A stretch of 64,000 bases of DNA from Spirochaetota bacterium (GCA_017999915.1 JAGNKX010000015.1:46276-110275), one strand, 5' to 3'; shown: positions 17,988 to 27,468, numbered from the stretch's first letter. A program made the numbers and translations. Notes: generated by a model from the letters alone, not told the origin.

Positions 17988-19178
17988 TTATTCCCGTACC
18001 AGGCCCCGGGCCAGGGCGTCGACGCTCCTTTCAAGGCGGCCCCCCGTGGCCATGACTGAGGGGGCCGTGACTATGATCTCGACGGTGTCGCCGTAGCCCG
18101 ACAGCACGACCGAATAGGGGTAGAGCTCTGCCCCCGGGGGGATGGCCCAGAAGGCCGTCGCCAGGAAACCGCCGCCGGAAAAATCCGGCAGCTCCTTCTT
18201 CCCAAGATTGGAGATGAGCGCCGACGCGTTGTATAATCCCCGCCTGTGATTGCCGATGATCCTCCTCCTGGCCAGGGACCGGATGAGGCGGAGCGGCATG
18301 TACCGCATCAATTCGTCTCCACGGTAGAGCATCCCGTCGCGGCGGTCCTTCAGCTGCTCCCTGATATCGTTGTCGATATCGATAGAGGTTTCTTTGGGGT
18401 CGACGTCGACGTATATGAAATTGGTCAGGTTGCTGGTCGATCTGAGGCCGCTCTGGCGGGGCCGCAGGTCCACGGGGATGCCGATGCGCACCGGCCCCGC
18501 TCCATGGGCCCGGGCCTCCCGCGCGATCAGCATCGCCACCTGGGCGACGATCCTCCGGTAGGCGCCCCGTACCCTGACCCTCCGCCAGCGGGTGTCCCGC
18601 TCATTGCCGTCGGCGGTGCCGGTCGGCGCTATATACCGTGGCGGCGACGCGGAGCGGTCCCGGTCCTGGAAGCTGCGCGCCAGCTCCTGCTCCACGACAC
18701 TGCATTCCGATCCGACGAGGGGGTCCCCCCTGAGGGCTCGGAAGACATCCTCCGCCAGGGTCTGGGTGCCCCGGCCGTCCATGACCGCGTGGTGGGTGCG
18801 GAATACCACCCGGAGCGGATCGCCCTTGATCAAGAGGATCTCGCAGGCATGGCCGGCCCCTCTCCACGGAGAGAGGGGGGACCTGAGGAAACCGGCATTG
18901 TCCGAATCCATGCCGGACCAGCCCCTTCCGTCTATCTCCCTGACCAGGGGAGGTTCTCCTGAATCAATCCATCGGGCCCCGTTGAGGAATCCCTCAAGTC
19001 TCAGGCGGCACCCCGGGTTCGATTCCGCAGCCTTTTCCACCGCCGAACGCCAGAGGGGGAGATCCAATACGCCGCTGCCTTCCCAGAAATACTGGTTCGC
19101 GAAGGGAGGGTATAACTCGCCGAGAACGAGATAGGCCCGTTCGGTGGATGATAGTTTTCGGATGCGGTCTCTGGCCAT
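17988..19178 (-). CDS. Condensation-domain-like acyltransferase, paralogue 1
   Basis: A 396-residue stand-alone protein of the condensation/acyltransferase superfamily (NRPS C domains, PapA5, wax-ester synthases, alcohol acetyltransferases). The catalytic HHxxxDG motif is FRTHHAVMDGRG, His129-His130, Asp134, Gly135. A later ALISNLGK stretch matches the SNLG block of alcohol-acetyltransferase-like members. The frame extends to 19295 but would overlap its upstream neighbour by 100 bp; the ATG at 19178 aligns with the other three paralogues (RKLSSTERAYLVLGELYPP). It is the last gene of the cluster. Substrates are unknown. Confidence 0.85.
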   Translation of the reverse strand: MARDRIRKLSSTERAYLVLGELYPPFANQYFWEGSGVLDLPLWRSAVEKAAESNPGCRLRLEGFLNGARWIDSGEPPLVREIDGRGWSGMDSDNAGFLRSPLSPWRGAGHACEILLIKGDPLRVVFRTHHAVMDGRGTQTLAEDVFRALRGDPLVGSECSVVEQELARSFQDRDRSASPPRYIAPTGTADGNERDTRWRRVRVRGAYRRIVAQVAMLIAREARAHGAGPVRIGIPVDLRPRQSGLRSTSNLTNFIYVDVDPKETSIDIDNDIREQLKDRRDGMLYRGDELMRYMPLRLIRSLARRRIIGNHRRGLYNASALISNLGKKELPDFSGGGFLATAFWAIPPGAELYPYSVVLSGYGDTVEIIVTAPSVMATGGRLERSVDALARGLVRE

Positions 19179-19194
19179 GTCGGGAATTGTAAGA

Positions 19195-20373
19195 TTAATG
19201 TAATGACGCGATGATCCTGTCCAGCAGTCCGTCGATGCGGTTGCGGGTGGCCAGGCGCCTTGGCAGGGAAAGGACCAGCTCCACGACGTCATCATAGCCC
19301 CCGACGCCGATAAAAAACGGCACGTAGTCGTTCACCGGGGGGATGCCCCAGAAGGCCGTTGCCGTGAACCCGCCGCCCCGGTAGTGCTGCAGCTTCAGTC
19401 TTCCCACGTTCGAGATCAGGCCCGACAGGCTGTAAATGCTGTTCCTGTGGCGCTCCTCTATGATTTTTTTGGCGACCCTCCCCAGCAGCCACATCGGCAC
19501 GTACCGGGCCATGTCGTCGCCCCGTGAGAGCATGCCTTCCCGCTTTTCCTGGAGCTGGCGGGAAATGTCCTCGGAGATCGATTCCGCGGTCGAGTCTTTC
19601 CTGATCTCGATGTATATCGCGTAGGTCAGGTTGGCCGTGGATACCAGGCCGGGCATGCGGGGCCGCATGTCCACCGGTATCCCGAGCCTGACCACGCCGT
19701 CGGAATGGCTCCAGGCCTCCCGCGCTATCTGCAGCGCCACCTGGCCCATCAGGTTGTGAAACTTTCCCCGGACGCGGATGCGGCGTGTTATCATGCCGTT
19801 TTCGGTGCCTTCGGCCCTGCCGGTCGGTGCGATATGCTCTGTGGGATAGGGCTTTCTCATCTCCTTCTGGAAGCTCCGCGCCAGCTCGGTGTCGGTGACG
19901 GTTGACCTCGATCCGACGCAGGGCTCTCCCCGCAGCGCCCGGAAAATGTCGTTGGCCCAGACAAAGGTGCCCATGCCGTCCATGAGGGCGTGGTGCGTCC
20001 GGAAGATGACACGGAGCGGGTCTCCGTCGGCCAGGACGACTTCGCAGGTCGGGCCCTGCCAGGGCGAAAGTGGCTTGGTGAAATAGGGGACCGTTTCCGC
20101 CTTGTCCCATTCCCATTTACCCCTGGGCGCCTCGATGACCGGCGGCATGATGCCGGTATCGACCCAGCGACAGGTGTTCAGCACGCCTTTCAATATCATG
20201 CGGCTCCCCGGGTTGGCCTCTGAAGCTGTTTCGACGGCGGAGCGCCAGCGCTCCACATCGAAGGCGCCCTGTCCCTCAAAGATGAACTGGTTGGCCAGTG
20301 GAGGATAGAGCCGGTCCGCTACCACGAAGATGCGCTCATTGAACGAAAGCTTTCTGGTGTAACGTTTTTGCAT
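19195..20373 (-). CDS. Condensation-domain-like acyltransferase, paralogue 2
   Basis: 392 residues, homologous along its whole length to the neighbours at 17988, 20566 and 21785. Active motif FRTHHALMDGMG, His127-His128, Asp132. The second block reads GLISNVGRLKL. The N-terminus RKLSFNERIFVVADRLYPPLANQ is shared by all four proteins and probably forms the acceptor-side edge of the fold. A GGAG site precedes the ATG. No carrier-protein or adenylation domain is fused, so any acyl donor must be supplied in trans (for example as CoA thioester). Confidence 0.86.
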   Translation of the reverse strand: MQKRYTRKLSFNERIFVVADRLYPPLANQFIFEGQGAFDVERWRSAVETASEANPGSRMILKGVLNTCRWVDTGIMPPVIEAPRGKWEWDKAETVPYFTKPLSPWQGPTCEVVLADGDPLRVIFRTHHALMDGMGTFVWANDIFRALRGEPCVGSRSTVTDTELARSFQKEMRKPYPTEHIAPTGRAEGTENGMITRRIRVRGKFHNLMGQVALQIAREAWSHSDGVVRLGIPVDMRPRMPGLVSTANLTYAIYIEIRKDSTAESISEDISRQLQEKREGMLSRGDDMARYVPMWLLGRVAKKIIEERHRNSIYSLSGLISNVGRLKLQHYRGGGFTATAFWGIPPVNDYVPFFIGVGGYDDVVELVLSLPRRLATRNRIDGLLDRIIASLH

Positions 20374-20429
20374 ATAGGATTGCTCCCCCCGCTCCCCCCG
20401 CAGAAGAGGGGCTATTCACGACGGCAGTA

Positions 20430-20527
20430 GATCGCAGCGCGCGTTAATCCCGGAGCTCCGCTCAGGGGGTGAGAGCACGCTGTACATTATGCGACTAACT
20501 ACCCGAAGCTTGCTGCGGGGTAGTTTA
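20430..20527 (+). repeat. Dispersed GATCGCAGCGC...TACCC/GGGTA hairpin repeat, copy C
   Basis: Lies within the 192-bp gap between acyltransferase paralogues 3 and 2. It starts GATCGCAGCGC, has CGGAGCTCCG in the middle, then GTACATTATGCGACTAA and the hairpin CTACCCG...CGGGGTAG around AAGCTTGCTG. Its presence inside a minus-strand gene series suggests it inserted there or tunes expression of the last two genes. Confidence 0.8.
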
Positions 20528-20565
20528 TAAAGGTCAAAAAACCGGCTGTCAAGCCTTAATTAACG

Positions 20566-21771
20566 TCAATGCGTTGTCCCGATCCCCGCCGCTATCCTCT
20601 CCAGTGATTTTTCCAGCCTGCCGCCGGTAGCCATGGCGCGGGGCATGATGAGTAGCAGCTCGATACGGTCGTTCATTCCTGAAAGGGTCATGCTGAAGGG
20701 GAGTATGGGAGCGCATACGGGTACGCAGTAAAAGGTGCGGGCCCAGAAATCAGCGCAGGAATAGGCGGGGCTTTCCATGCGGCCCAGGTTGGATACGAAG
20801 CCTGAGAAGCGAAAATGGCCTGACCTCTGGTTCCGCGTTCCCTCGCTCCTGATGGCCCTGGCAAGGAGCCTCACCGGCACATGGCTTATGATGAGGTCTT
20901 CCCAGGTGATTTCCCCGTCAGCCCTTAGCGACAGTCTCCGGTCGATATCTTCCGCTATGGAGTCTGCCGTTGATTCTTTATCGATATCGATATATATCGC
21001 GTTGGTAAGGTTCCCCGTCGACCGGAGCCCTTCCAGCCGCCGGCGCAGGTCCGTGGGAACGCCGATCCTGACCCTGCCGTCGCCGTGGCGCCACGCTTCC
21101 AGCGCCGTGAGGAGCATCACCCGCGAGAGGAGACGGGGATGCCTGCCCGTCAGGGTCGCCCGCTTCCAGACAAGATCATAATCCTCGCCGTCGGATTTTC
21201 CCGTCGGCGCAATATACTGGTGGGGCAGGGGCTTCTGTCTTTTTCCCTTGCCAAAGTTCAGGAGATCGTTTTCTGTCATGGCGCATTCCGAGCCCAGGGG
21301 CTCCTCGCCGCGGAGGACCCTGAACACGTCCTCCGCCCAGGTCATGGTGCCGCGGCCGTCCATGACCGCGTGGTGGCTCCTGAAGGCGACACGGGCCGGG
21401 TTGCCGCGCAGGAGCAGGACCTCGGCCGTGGGACCCCTGCGGGGATCGAATCCCTGCTTGAGGAAGGGAGCCCCGGCGGAACCGAGGCCGTCCCAGGAAG
21501 AGCCGTCTGCCTCGCGGACCGGGGGGGTGATCCCCGAGTCGACCCACCTGATGAAGCCCAGGTGGCCCTTCAGCAGAAGACGGGCCCCGGGGTTCGCCTC
21601 GGAGGCCCTGCGAACGGCGTACCTCCATTTTTCCGGATTGAGATCTCCCTGGCCTTCCACGATGACCTGGTTCGCGAAGGGCGGCGTAACCATATCTGCG
21701 GCGACCCACAGCCGCGAGGCTATGGAGAGCGGCCTGGTCGCGGGCTGGCCATGTTCCCGGCGTTGGTTCAT
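20566..21771 (-). CDS. Condensation-domain-like acyltransferase, paralogue 3
   Basis: 401 residues. Active motif FRSHHAVMDGRG, His133-His134, Asp138, Gly139, with GFVSNLGRMES as the second block. Shares the LWVAAD...PPFANQ opening with its paralogues. It starts 13 bp after the end of paralogue 4, with an AGGGGA ribosome site inside the end of that gene. Its cluster role is presumably acyl transfer onto the same scaffold as the others; this is inference from gene order only. Confidence 0.86.
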   Translation of the reverse strand: MNQRREHGQPATRPLSIASRLWVAADMVTPPFANQVIVEGQGDLNPEKWRYAVRRASEANPGARLLLKGHLGFIRWVDSGITPPVREADGSSWDGLGSAGAPFLKQGFDPRRGPTAEVLLLRGNPARVAFRSHHAVMDGRGTMTWAEDVFRVLRGEEPLGSECAMTENDLLNFGKGKRQKPLPHQYIAPTGKSDGEDYDLVWKRATLTGRHPRLLSRVMLLTALEAWRHGDGRVRIGVPTDLRRRLEGLRSTGNLTNAIYIDIDKESTADSIAEDIDRRLSLRADGEITWEDLIISHVPVRLLARAIRSEGTRNQRSGHFRFSGFVSNLGRMESPAYSCADFWARTFYCVPVCAPILPFSMTLSGMNDRIELLLIMPRAMATGGRLEKSLERIAAGIGTTH

Positions 21772-21784
21772 TGCTAGTCCCCTG

Positions 21785-23023
21785 TCAGAACCGGTATGCG
21801 GCGATGGTCTCTGAGGGCGTCAGTCGTGATATGATGCGGTCCATGGCGCTTTCAAGGCGGCCCCCCGTGGCCAGGACCCGCGGAGCCGCGTACACCAGCT
21901 CAACCGCCTCATCGGTCCCGTAGAGCCAGAGCAGCAGGGGGAGATATGAAAAATAGGGCGGAATCGCGAATATCGACCTGCATTCGAAGCCGCCGCCGGA
22001 GAAATGCTTCGAGCTGAGCCTTCCGGCGTTGCTTATGATCCCGGACAGGCTGTAGAGGCCCCTGCTGTGATTGTCGGTGGTCCTTCTCGATCCTTCCTGG
22101 CCGAGGATGCTGATCGGTATATACCGGTAAATGAAATCCCACCGGTCGATCATGCAATCGCGCTTTTCACGGAGCTGCCAGGCTATGTCCCAGCCTATTT
22201 CATCGATGGTGGTTTCCGGCCGAACGTCTATATAAATGCCGATGGAAAGGTTGCCGGTGGAACGCAGGCCCTGCACGCGGGACCTGAGGTCGATGGGGAC
22301 CGCAAACCGCACGTTCCCCTGGCCGTGACTGCGGGCCTCCTGCGCCGCGTGATACGCCACCTGGGGCAGCAGCTGGCGAAAATGCCCCGGGATTGTTTTC
22401 CGGCCCCACACGATTCCCGGTTCGTTCCCCTTGGCCTTACCCGTGAGAGAGAGATTATCATGGGGAAAGGGCTTGCGGAAATTGTTCTGGAATGACCGCG
22501 CAACGTCCCAATCGGTGGCGCTGGAATAGGAGCCGAGGAGGGGCTTGCCCTGGAGTGCCCGGAATATTTCCTCCGCCCAGAACATGATCCCACGGGTGTC
22601 CATGACCGCGTGGTGGGCCCGGAACGCGATCCGAACGGGGTCGCCATGGATCACGAGGACCTCGCAGGTGGGGCCCTCCGTGACGTTGAAGGACCTTTCG
22701 AGAAAAGGAGCGTTGTCGGAACAGTACCCGGACCATGAACCGCCGTCGACTTCGCGCACCGGCGGGGCGATTTCAGAATCGATCCACCGGCATGAATTAA
22801 GCCTACCCCTGAGCCTCAGGCGGCTTCCGGGGTTCGCGGCGCTGGCGAGCTCAACCGCCTTTCGCCATTCGCCGATATCGACAGCGCCGCCGCCCTCGCA
22901 TATCATCTGCAGCGCGAAGGGTGAGCTTATCATGTCGGCCGCGAGCCACAGCCGTTCATTGACCGATAGCATGCGGGAATAGGGCTTGTCCCACGTGTTC
23001 TGTGTCCTGGCGCTTACGTTCAT
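21785..23023 (-). CDS. Condensation-domain-like acyltransferase, paralogue 4, with altered HHxxxD motif
   Basis: 412 residues, first of the four paralogues in transcription order. The motif is FRAHHAVMDTRG: His137, His138 and Asp142 are kept but the usual Gly143 is Thr. In condensation enzymes the second His is catalytic and the Asp structural, so activity is still possible. The second block reads GIISNAGRLSS. A GAGGAA site precedes the ATG. It lies 64 bp after the GNAT gene. Confidence 0.85.
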   Translation of the reverse strand: MNVSARTQNTWDKPYSRMLSVNERLWLAADMISSPFALQMICEGGGAVDIGEWRKAVELASAANPGSRLRLRGRLNSCRWIDSEIAPPVREVDGGSWSGYCSDNAPFLERSFNVTEGPTCEVLVIHGDPVRIAFRAHHAVMDTRGIMFWAEEIFRALQGKPLLGSYSSATDWDVARSFQNNFRKPFPHDNLSLTGKAKGNEPGIVWGRKTIPGHFRQLLPQVAYHAAQEARSHGQGNVRFAVPIDLRSRVQGLRSTGNLSIGIYIDVRPETTIDEIGWDIAWQLREKRDCMIDRWDFIYRYIPISILGQEGSRRTTDNHSRGLYSLSGIISNAGRLSSKHFSGGGFECRSIFAIPPYFSYLPLLLWLYGTDEAVELVYAAPRVLATGGRLESAMDRIISRLTPSETIAAYRF

Positions 23024-23087
23024 CTTATAGTTCCTCTGCTCGATAACATGTTGAATGCTGCTGTCTCGTCCAGTCCTGCCGAGTCCA

Positions 23088-24149
23088 CTACTGCTCGAAA
23101 ACCGTCCGAAGGGTAACCGCCGCCGTGTCGGCGTTCCGCCTGTCGCTCATGCGCCGGTCGATCCCATTGGCGTCGCATCCGGCATTGTGGATCCTGCGAT
23201 CGGCCGTGCGCCGTTCGATGGCTGACGCATCGAAGAACTTGCCGTCGATGAGCCGGATCCTGGTCAATTCAGGCCTCGTCTCAAGGTTCTTCTTGTTCCT
23301 GAGGAATCCTATTTTTTTATGAAACAGCGTTTTAAATCCGAAGAAGGCCAGGGCTATGGCCCGGATGACAAAATTCGCGAGATGCATATTGGTGACTACC
23401 ATGAAGGCCCAGGCATCGCCGCGCCTGGTGTGCTCGAAATCGGACGGCATCAGATCCTTCACTTCATCGAGAAACTGGAATTTCTTGTTGTTCCAGTCGA
23501 GTTGCTGCGACCCGGGGAAGAGGTTTTTCACGCAGAAGGGGTAATCCCTGTCGACAAGCTCGAAATTGTTCTTTACCAGGTAGGCGCGATGGACATTGAT
23601 AAGGTCATCCGAAGGCTTGAAGGAATTGTCCAGGAAGTTCGTGATATATTTGTTTTTATAATAGTTGTTAACGACCCGGGGGTTGCTGGAGATCGACACG
23701 AGGACGCCTTTTTTTACGGCGCTGTCCAGTTCTATTATCCTAAGGAACCACCAGAGGGTGGTTGTGACGATGTTGCGGGCGATGTTGTTCCCCTGGTATG
23801 CCCTGAGGACCATCGCTTCGTCGATTGTATAGAAACAGTATTCGTTGATCAGGAGGAGTGAAACCAGGTTGAAGCCGACGATGCGGCCGTTCTTCTCGGC
23901 GTACACCAGGATGTCGCTCTTCTTGATGTAGTTGAAAAAATCTTCCTGCGCCTTCCAGGTGTCGCTTTCCACCGCCTCGCACTCGCTGATGATATCCTCG
24001 AGAATCGAGTAATCCGCGTACTTGAGGTCGACTACGTAGTAGTTGAATCCCTTGTGCTCATGGATGAAATTGTCCCGGCAGGTCACGGGCACCTGAATCT
24101 TTTTTTCCTCTTCGACTGTCCTGGCAATAGCTTCTTGTACGAGTTTCAT
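23088..24149 (-). CDS. GNAT-type N-acetyltransferase with C-terminal DRR repeats
   Basis: 353 residues. The region of about 70-230 has the GNAT pattern: ILVYAEKNGRIVGFNLVSLL (strand 4), then AMVLRAYQGNNIARNIV, where RxxQGxxIA is the acetyl-CoA loop (A motif), and VSISSNPRVVNNYYKN. The C-terminal ~45 residues carry ERRTADRR and DRRMSDRR, short Arg-rich repeats also seen attached to other bacterial signalling domains; their role here is unknown. The ATG at 24149 follows AAGGGGGATC and overlaps the DegT-family gene (ATGA), so the two are translationally coupled. Confidence 0.75.
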   Translation of the reverse strand: MKLVQEAIARTVEEEKKIQVPVTCRDNFIHEHKGFNYYVVDLKYADYSILEDIISECEAVESDTWKAQEDFFNYIKKSDILVYAEKNGRIVGFNLVSLLLINEYCFYTIDEAMVLRAYQGNNIARNIVTTTLWWFLRIIELDSAVKKGVLVSISSNPRVVNNYYKNKYITNFLDNSFKPSDDLINVHRAYLVKNNFELVDRDYPFCVKNLFPGSQQLDWNNKKFQFLDEVKDLMPSDFEHTRRGDAWAFMVVTNMHLANFVIRAIALAFFGFKTLFHKKIGFLRNKKNLETRPELTRIRLIDGKFFDASAIERRTADRRIHNAGCDANGIDRRMSDRRNADTAAVTLRTVFEQ

Positions 24150-25315
24150 ATGATCCCCCTTTTTTTTGTGCATGGTGGTTGTTTCATATTCTTTTTATGC
24201 AAATCACCCCGATGTATCAGGTGAACTGGTCCGTTCTTCCGCCTGGGAAGGAACAGGTATACGGCCCGTGAGAATATCCTGTAATTGCCGTAGAGGTAAT
24301 CCGCCCGGGGAAATGCGCCGGGTCTGTTGCTGTTGCGCCATGTCCTGAAGGAGAGCAGCCTGTATAATCTCCGCCTCCCCACCGGGATTCCCGTAAGATA
24401 GAAGGGCTTTGTGTCGGGGTCCTTCTGGTGCGGCCTGTACTGTTGGAGGTCGGTGGCGGCTTCCGCGCGTTCCAGGTACTTCGCCTTGTTGTCGCGGTAC
24501 GCAATGAAGAGCCGCTCGATCTGCCGCAGGGTGATGCGGCACCCGATTTCGGTGGGAAAATACCCGGATGCCTCGATGGATATGCCGTAGGAGCCTTTGT
24601 AGATAATGGCGTTGATGGCGTCGTTCAGCTTCATGAGGATGAGAGCTATCGGCGAGAATGTGCTCTCCCACCAGGAGCCGACCAGGCGGACGAATATCTC
24701 GATGAAAAAAGCAGGCGAATATGGGCGCCGGCTCCCGGATTCTCTCTGCAGCATCGCCATCCGCGCGTACAGCGCGGAATTGTTGGTGCCGATCGCCCCG
24801 CCCTCGAAATTGACCGTCTTTTTCGTGAAGCTCAAGACGGCCGCATCGCCGTATGTGCCGAGGGCCTTGCCCCTGTAGGTCGAGAAGGGCCCGTGGGCCA
24901 GGTCCTCAATGACAAAGAGGCCGTTATTTTTGGCCAGGGCGCAGATTGCGTCTATTCTCGCCGCCATCCCGTAGGTGTGCACGACATAGATGGCCTTTGT
25001 CCTTTCCGTGATCGCCGCCTTTATCTTTTCCGGGTCGATGTTTATGCCGTTCTCTTCCGCGTCGACCGGGACCGGCACGAGGCCGGCTGCCGCGATGGTG
25101 TGCCTGATGACCGGACAGGTGAAGGCCGGGATGATGATCTCGTCCGGGCCGCTCCATTGCAGGGCCTTCAAGAGCAGAATGAGGCCGTTCCGGGCGTACC
25201 CGGTAAGAATATAGTGGCGGAGCGGAATCAGCTCGGCCAGTTTCTCCCGGAGCGTTTCCGCGGCCGATATCTTTTTCATGGCCCTTTCGGCCCTATGGCT
25301 TTCCATGTATATCAC
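24146..25315 (-). CDS. DegT/DnrJ/EryC1-type PLP-dependent aminotransferase
   Basis: 389 residues of the family that usually aminates keto-sugars or makes other amino intermediates. FTCPVIRHTIAAAGLVPVPVD, VVHTYGMAARIDAI, FVIEDLAHGPFSTYRGK and LSFTKKTVNFEGGAIGTN (with the PLP lysine) are family blocks. The last ~70 residues are unusually basic and match the family poorly. The start appears to be GTG at 25315, overlapping the CapA stop codon as GTGA, with GGTGA upstream; ATG at 25306 is the alternative. Coupling on both sides places it firmly in the cluster operon. Confidence 0.82.
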   Translation of the reverse strand: MIYMESHRAERAMKKISAAETLREKLAELIPLRHYILTGYARNGLILLLKALQWSGPDEIIIPAFTCPVIRHTIAAAGLVPVPVDAEENGINIDPEKIKAAITERTKAIYVVHTYGMAARIDAICALAKNNGLFVIEDLAHGPFSTYRGKALGTYGDAAVLSFTKKTVNFEGGAIGTNNSALYARMAMLQRESGSRRPYSPAFFIEIFVRLVGSWWESTFSPIALILMKLNDAINAIIYKGSYGISIEASGYFPTEIGCRITLRQIERLFIAYRDNKAKYLERAEAATDLQQYRPHQKDPDTKPFYLTGIPVGRRRLYRLLSFRTWRNSNRPGAFPRADYLYGNYRIFSRAVYLFLPRRKNGPVHLIHRGDLHKKNMKQPPCTKKRGII

Positions 25316-26397
25316 TGTATCACCGGCTGATAATTGCTGTTGATCTGGACATATTTGCGGTTTACGCTTGAGATTTTTTTATCATTGACCAGGACCTCGA
25401 GAATCATTCCCTTTTTAGCGGCCGTGTCGGTCGCGTCGCTGACAAGGTTCCCCAGCGAAAATGCGATATACCCTTTCATGTACTTCATGACCGGCTGTAT
25501 CGCCTGGGGATGGTGGCCGACGACAAGGTGGGCCCCCTGGTCGATGCAATAATGGGCCCTGTGGTCCTGGGTCAGGTTCGGGAGGGTCTTCCCCTTCGTG
25601 CCCATGTGAAGCGATACGATGACGATATCAGCCTGTTTCTTCGCGCTGATAATGGCGGGTCCGGCATATTTATAGTAGAACCACGCCACGCCCGTTTGAC
25701 TCTCCTGCGCTATGATCGAGGTTTCGCTGATCGAGCTGTCGTAGTAGAAGGCGAGAAAGGCGAATTTCGTTCCATTTACTTCGATTATTTTCGGGGCATA
25801 GGCCTCGCTGAGTGTGCCGCCGCCGGCGTAGGCTACCCCGGCGCCGGTGAGGTTCGACAGGCTGTCCTTCAATCCGGTCCTGCCGTAGTCAAGGGCGTGA
25901 TCATTGGCGACCGATACGACATCGATCCCGGCGTAGGTCAACCCGCTGACTGCCGATGGGTCGGCCCGCAGCGCGGAGCTGCCGGACGATTTACCGGTAT
26001 CGCTGATAATGCTTTCAAGGTTCAAGAAGGCCAGGTCGGCGCTTTTTAGATAATCGGCCACGTAAAGAAATGGATACTGGTAATTGCCGCTCCCGACGCC
26101 GGCGACGGCGGTCCCGACATTGCCTGCCAGGTTCGTATCACCGGCGAACACGAGGGTGATGGTATCCGGGGTGGTTGTTCCGGAGCTCGATGTGGAACTC
26201 GTGCTGGAGCTTGAGCTCGAGCCGGTGTCGGTGCCGTCCCCGGGGATAATGGTGCCATACCCTTCGTTGTTGGTATTATTGGTCGAGCTTTGCTTCAGGT
26301 ACGTCGTGATGATGTCTTCCGTCCCGGCATTCTTGCATCCGAAAGCCAGGATTGAAAGGACGCATGCGGTTATGGAAAAAAACCAGATTTTTTTCAT
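25312..26397 (-). CDS. CapA-family lipoprotein (metallophosphoesterase-like)
   Basis: 361 residues. Lipobox LAFGC (Cys about 21), then a long Ser/Thr-rich linker (about 45-78), then the PGA_cap/CapA fold: TITLVFAGDTNLAGN, LAFLNLESIISDTG (metal-site NxE), DVVSVANDHALDYGRTG (NDH motif), IVSLHMGTK and VGHHPQAIQP. CapA proteins belong to poly-gamma-glutamate capsule systems, but many relatives act on other polymers. No capB or capC is present, so a capsule is not implied. It is extracytoplasmic and anchored by lipid. Confidence 0.88.
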   Translation of the reverse strand: MKKIWFFSITACVLSILAFGCKNAGTEDIITTYLKQSSTNNTNNEGYGTIIPGDGTDTGSSSSSSTSSTSSSGTTTPDTITLVFAGDTNLAGNVGTAVAGVGSGNYQYPFLYVADYLKSADLAFLNLESIISDTGKSSGSSALRADPSAVSGLTYAGIDVVSVANDHALDYGRTGLKDSLSNLTGAGVAYAGGGTLSEAYAPKIIEVNGTKFAFLAFYYDSSISETSIIAQESQTGVAWFYYKYAGPAIISAKKQADIVIVSLHMGTKGKTLPNLTQDHRAHYCIDQGAHLVVGHHPQAIQPVMKYMKGYIAFSLGNLVSDATDTAAKKGMILEVLVNDKKISSVNRKYVQINSNYQPVIQ

Positions 26398-27446
26398 TAG
26401 ACTTCTCCTCGTAACAAGCTTGCTTTGTATTTACTCGATACTCTTGAAGTGATGATTCCGTAATAACAGGCCCCGATGATCCCCCTGAATATGATGATCG
26501 AGACCGAATAGGTCAGGCTGAAGGCGAGTATCTGCGCCGGCGATCCGTAATTGTTGAAGAGCAGAAGCATCGCCGCCTGGGACGTGCCGAGACCGAAGGC
26601 GGAGATGGGGATGCTGATCACGAGCAGGATGACCGGGACAAAGGCGACCAGCTCGGCCAGGGGAATGTCCATGTTGAAGGCCCTGACCGCGACGTAAAAA
26701 AACAGGATGAAGGTGGAATAAAAAGCGCACCGGTAGAGGGTGCACATCAGGTACGCCTTGAACGGGCTGTCGATAAACACTTTCCACACCACGCTCTGCT
26801 TGATCTTTTTCATGAAGGATCTGTCGGGAAGCAGCTTCATGACAATGATGGTGATGATGGCGAGGGCCAGGAAGATCGTGGCGGTCAGGGCGATGTTCCA
26901 GAGCTGGGCAGACAGGTTCCCGGCCGCCGAGGCCATGAGGCATCCGGCAATTGCCATTATCAGCAGGGTTATGTGCGTGATATAGTTCAGGAAGAGCATG
27001 GCCCCGGTCCCCTGGGTGATTGGCACATTCTTGTATTTCTTCAGATAATACACGATGCTGCCCATGCCGAGGGTGTAATCTATGATCATCAGCAGGTACG
27101 ACGATCCCCGGATTATCACGCTGTCCCGGAAGGGAATGGCGCTTCCGGTGTGCCTCAGGAGGGAGTTGAGGTTCTGGGAGTCGGCGAGAAAATTGACCAG
27201 GATGAAGACCGTCAGCGCGGGCAGGTAGAGCGCCACGTCGCTGTGCGCCAGGGCGTTCATCAGCGGCGTGAGCTCGATGCGCCACACCAGGTACGCAACG
27301 ATGGCCACGCCGACCAGCCAGGGGGCCATCCTCTTCGCGATGTGCATCCCTGATCTGCCGGGGGAGCCGGCGCCGGGCGCAGGGGTAATTCCCGCCGGGC
27401 TTTCCGCCGGTCTGTTGTCATGGTTGAATTTCAATGCCGGTATCAT
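26397..27446 (-). CDS. Flippase-like membrane protein (lysylphosphatidylglycerol synthase TM / UPF0104 family)
   Basis: 349 residues with about eight hydrophobic segments. The arrangement NFLADSQNLNSLLRHTG, then SVIIRGSSYLLMIIDYTLG, and the C-terminal PISAFGLGTSQAAMLLLF fits the UPF0104/LPG-synthase transmembrane family (compare MprF N-terminal flippase). The frame extends to 27635 but would run into the upstream gene; the ATG at 27446 sits 22 bp after that gene's stop. A role in moving the cluster's lipid-like product across the membrane is inferred from family and context. Confidence 0.78.
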   Translation of the reverse strand: MIPALKFNHDNRPAESPAGITPAPGAGSPGRSGMHIAKRMAPWLVGVAIVAYLVWRIELTPLMNALAHSDVALYLPALTVFILVNFLADSQNLNSLLRHTGSAIPFRDSVIIRGSSYLLMIIDYTLGMGSIVYYLKKYKNVPITQGTGAMLFLNYITHITLLIMAIAGCLMASAAGNLSAQLWNIALTATIFLALAIITIIVMKLLPDRSFMKKIKQSVVWKVFIDSPFKAYLMCTLYRCAFYSTFILFFYVAVRAFNMDIPLAELVAFVPVILLVISIPISAFGLGTSQAAMLLLFNNYGSPAQILAFSLTYSVSIIIFRGIIGACYYGIITSRVSSKYKASLLRGEV

Positions 27447-27468
27447 GGGCGCGGTTTCCCGGTGAACC

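Noticed and set aside
19179..19295. 39-residue N-terminal extension of acyltransferase paralogue 1
   Set aside because: It would overlap paralogue 2, and the extra residues do not align with the other three paralogues.
17988..23023. Reading the four acyltransferases as pieces of an NRPS
   Set aside because: Each has its own start and stop, none carries adenylation or carrier domains, and all four are full-length homologues of one another.
24146..24450. Possible frameshift at the end of the DegT-type gene
   Set aside because: The last ~70 residues look odd, but the other two frames give nothing family-like, and the FPRA...LFLP pattern is compatible with the in-frame reading.
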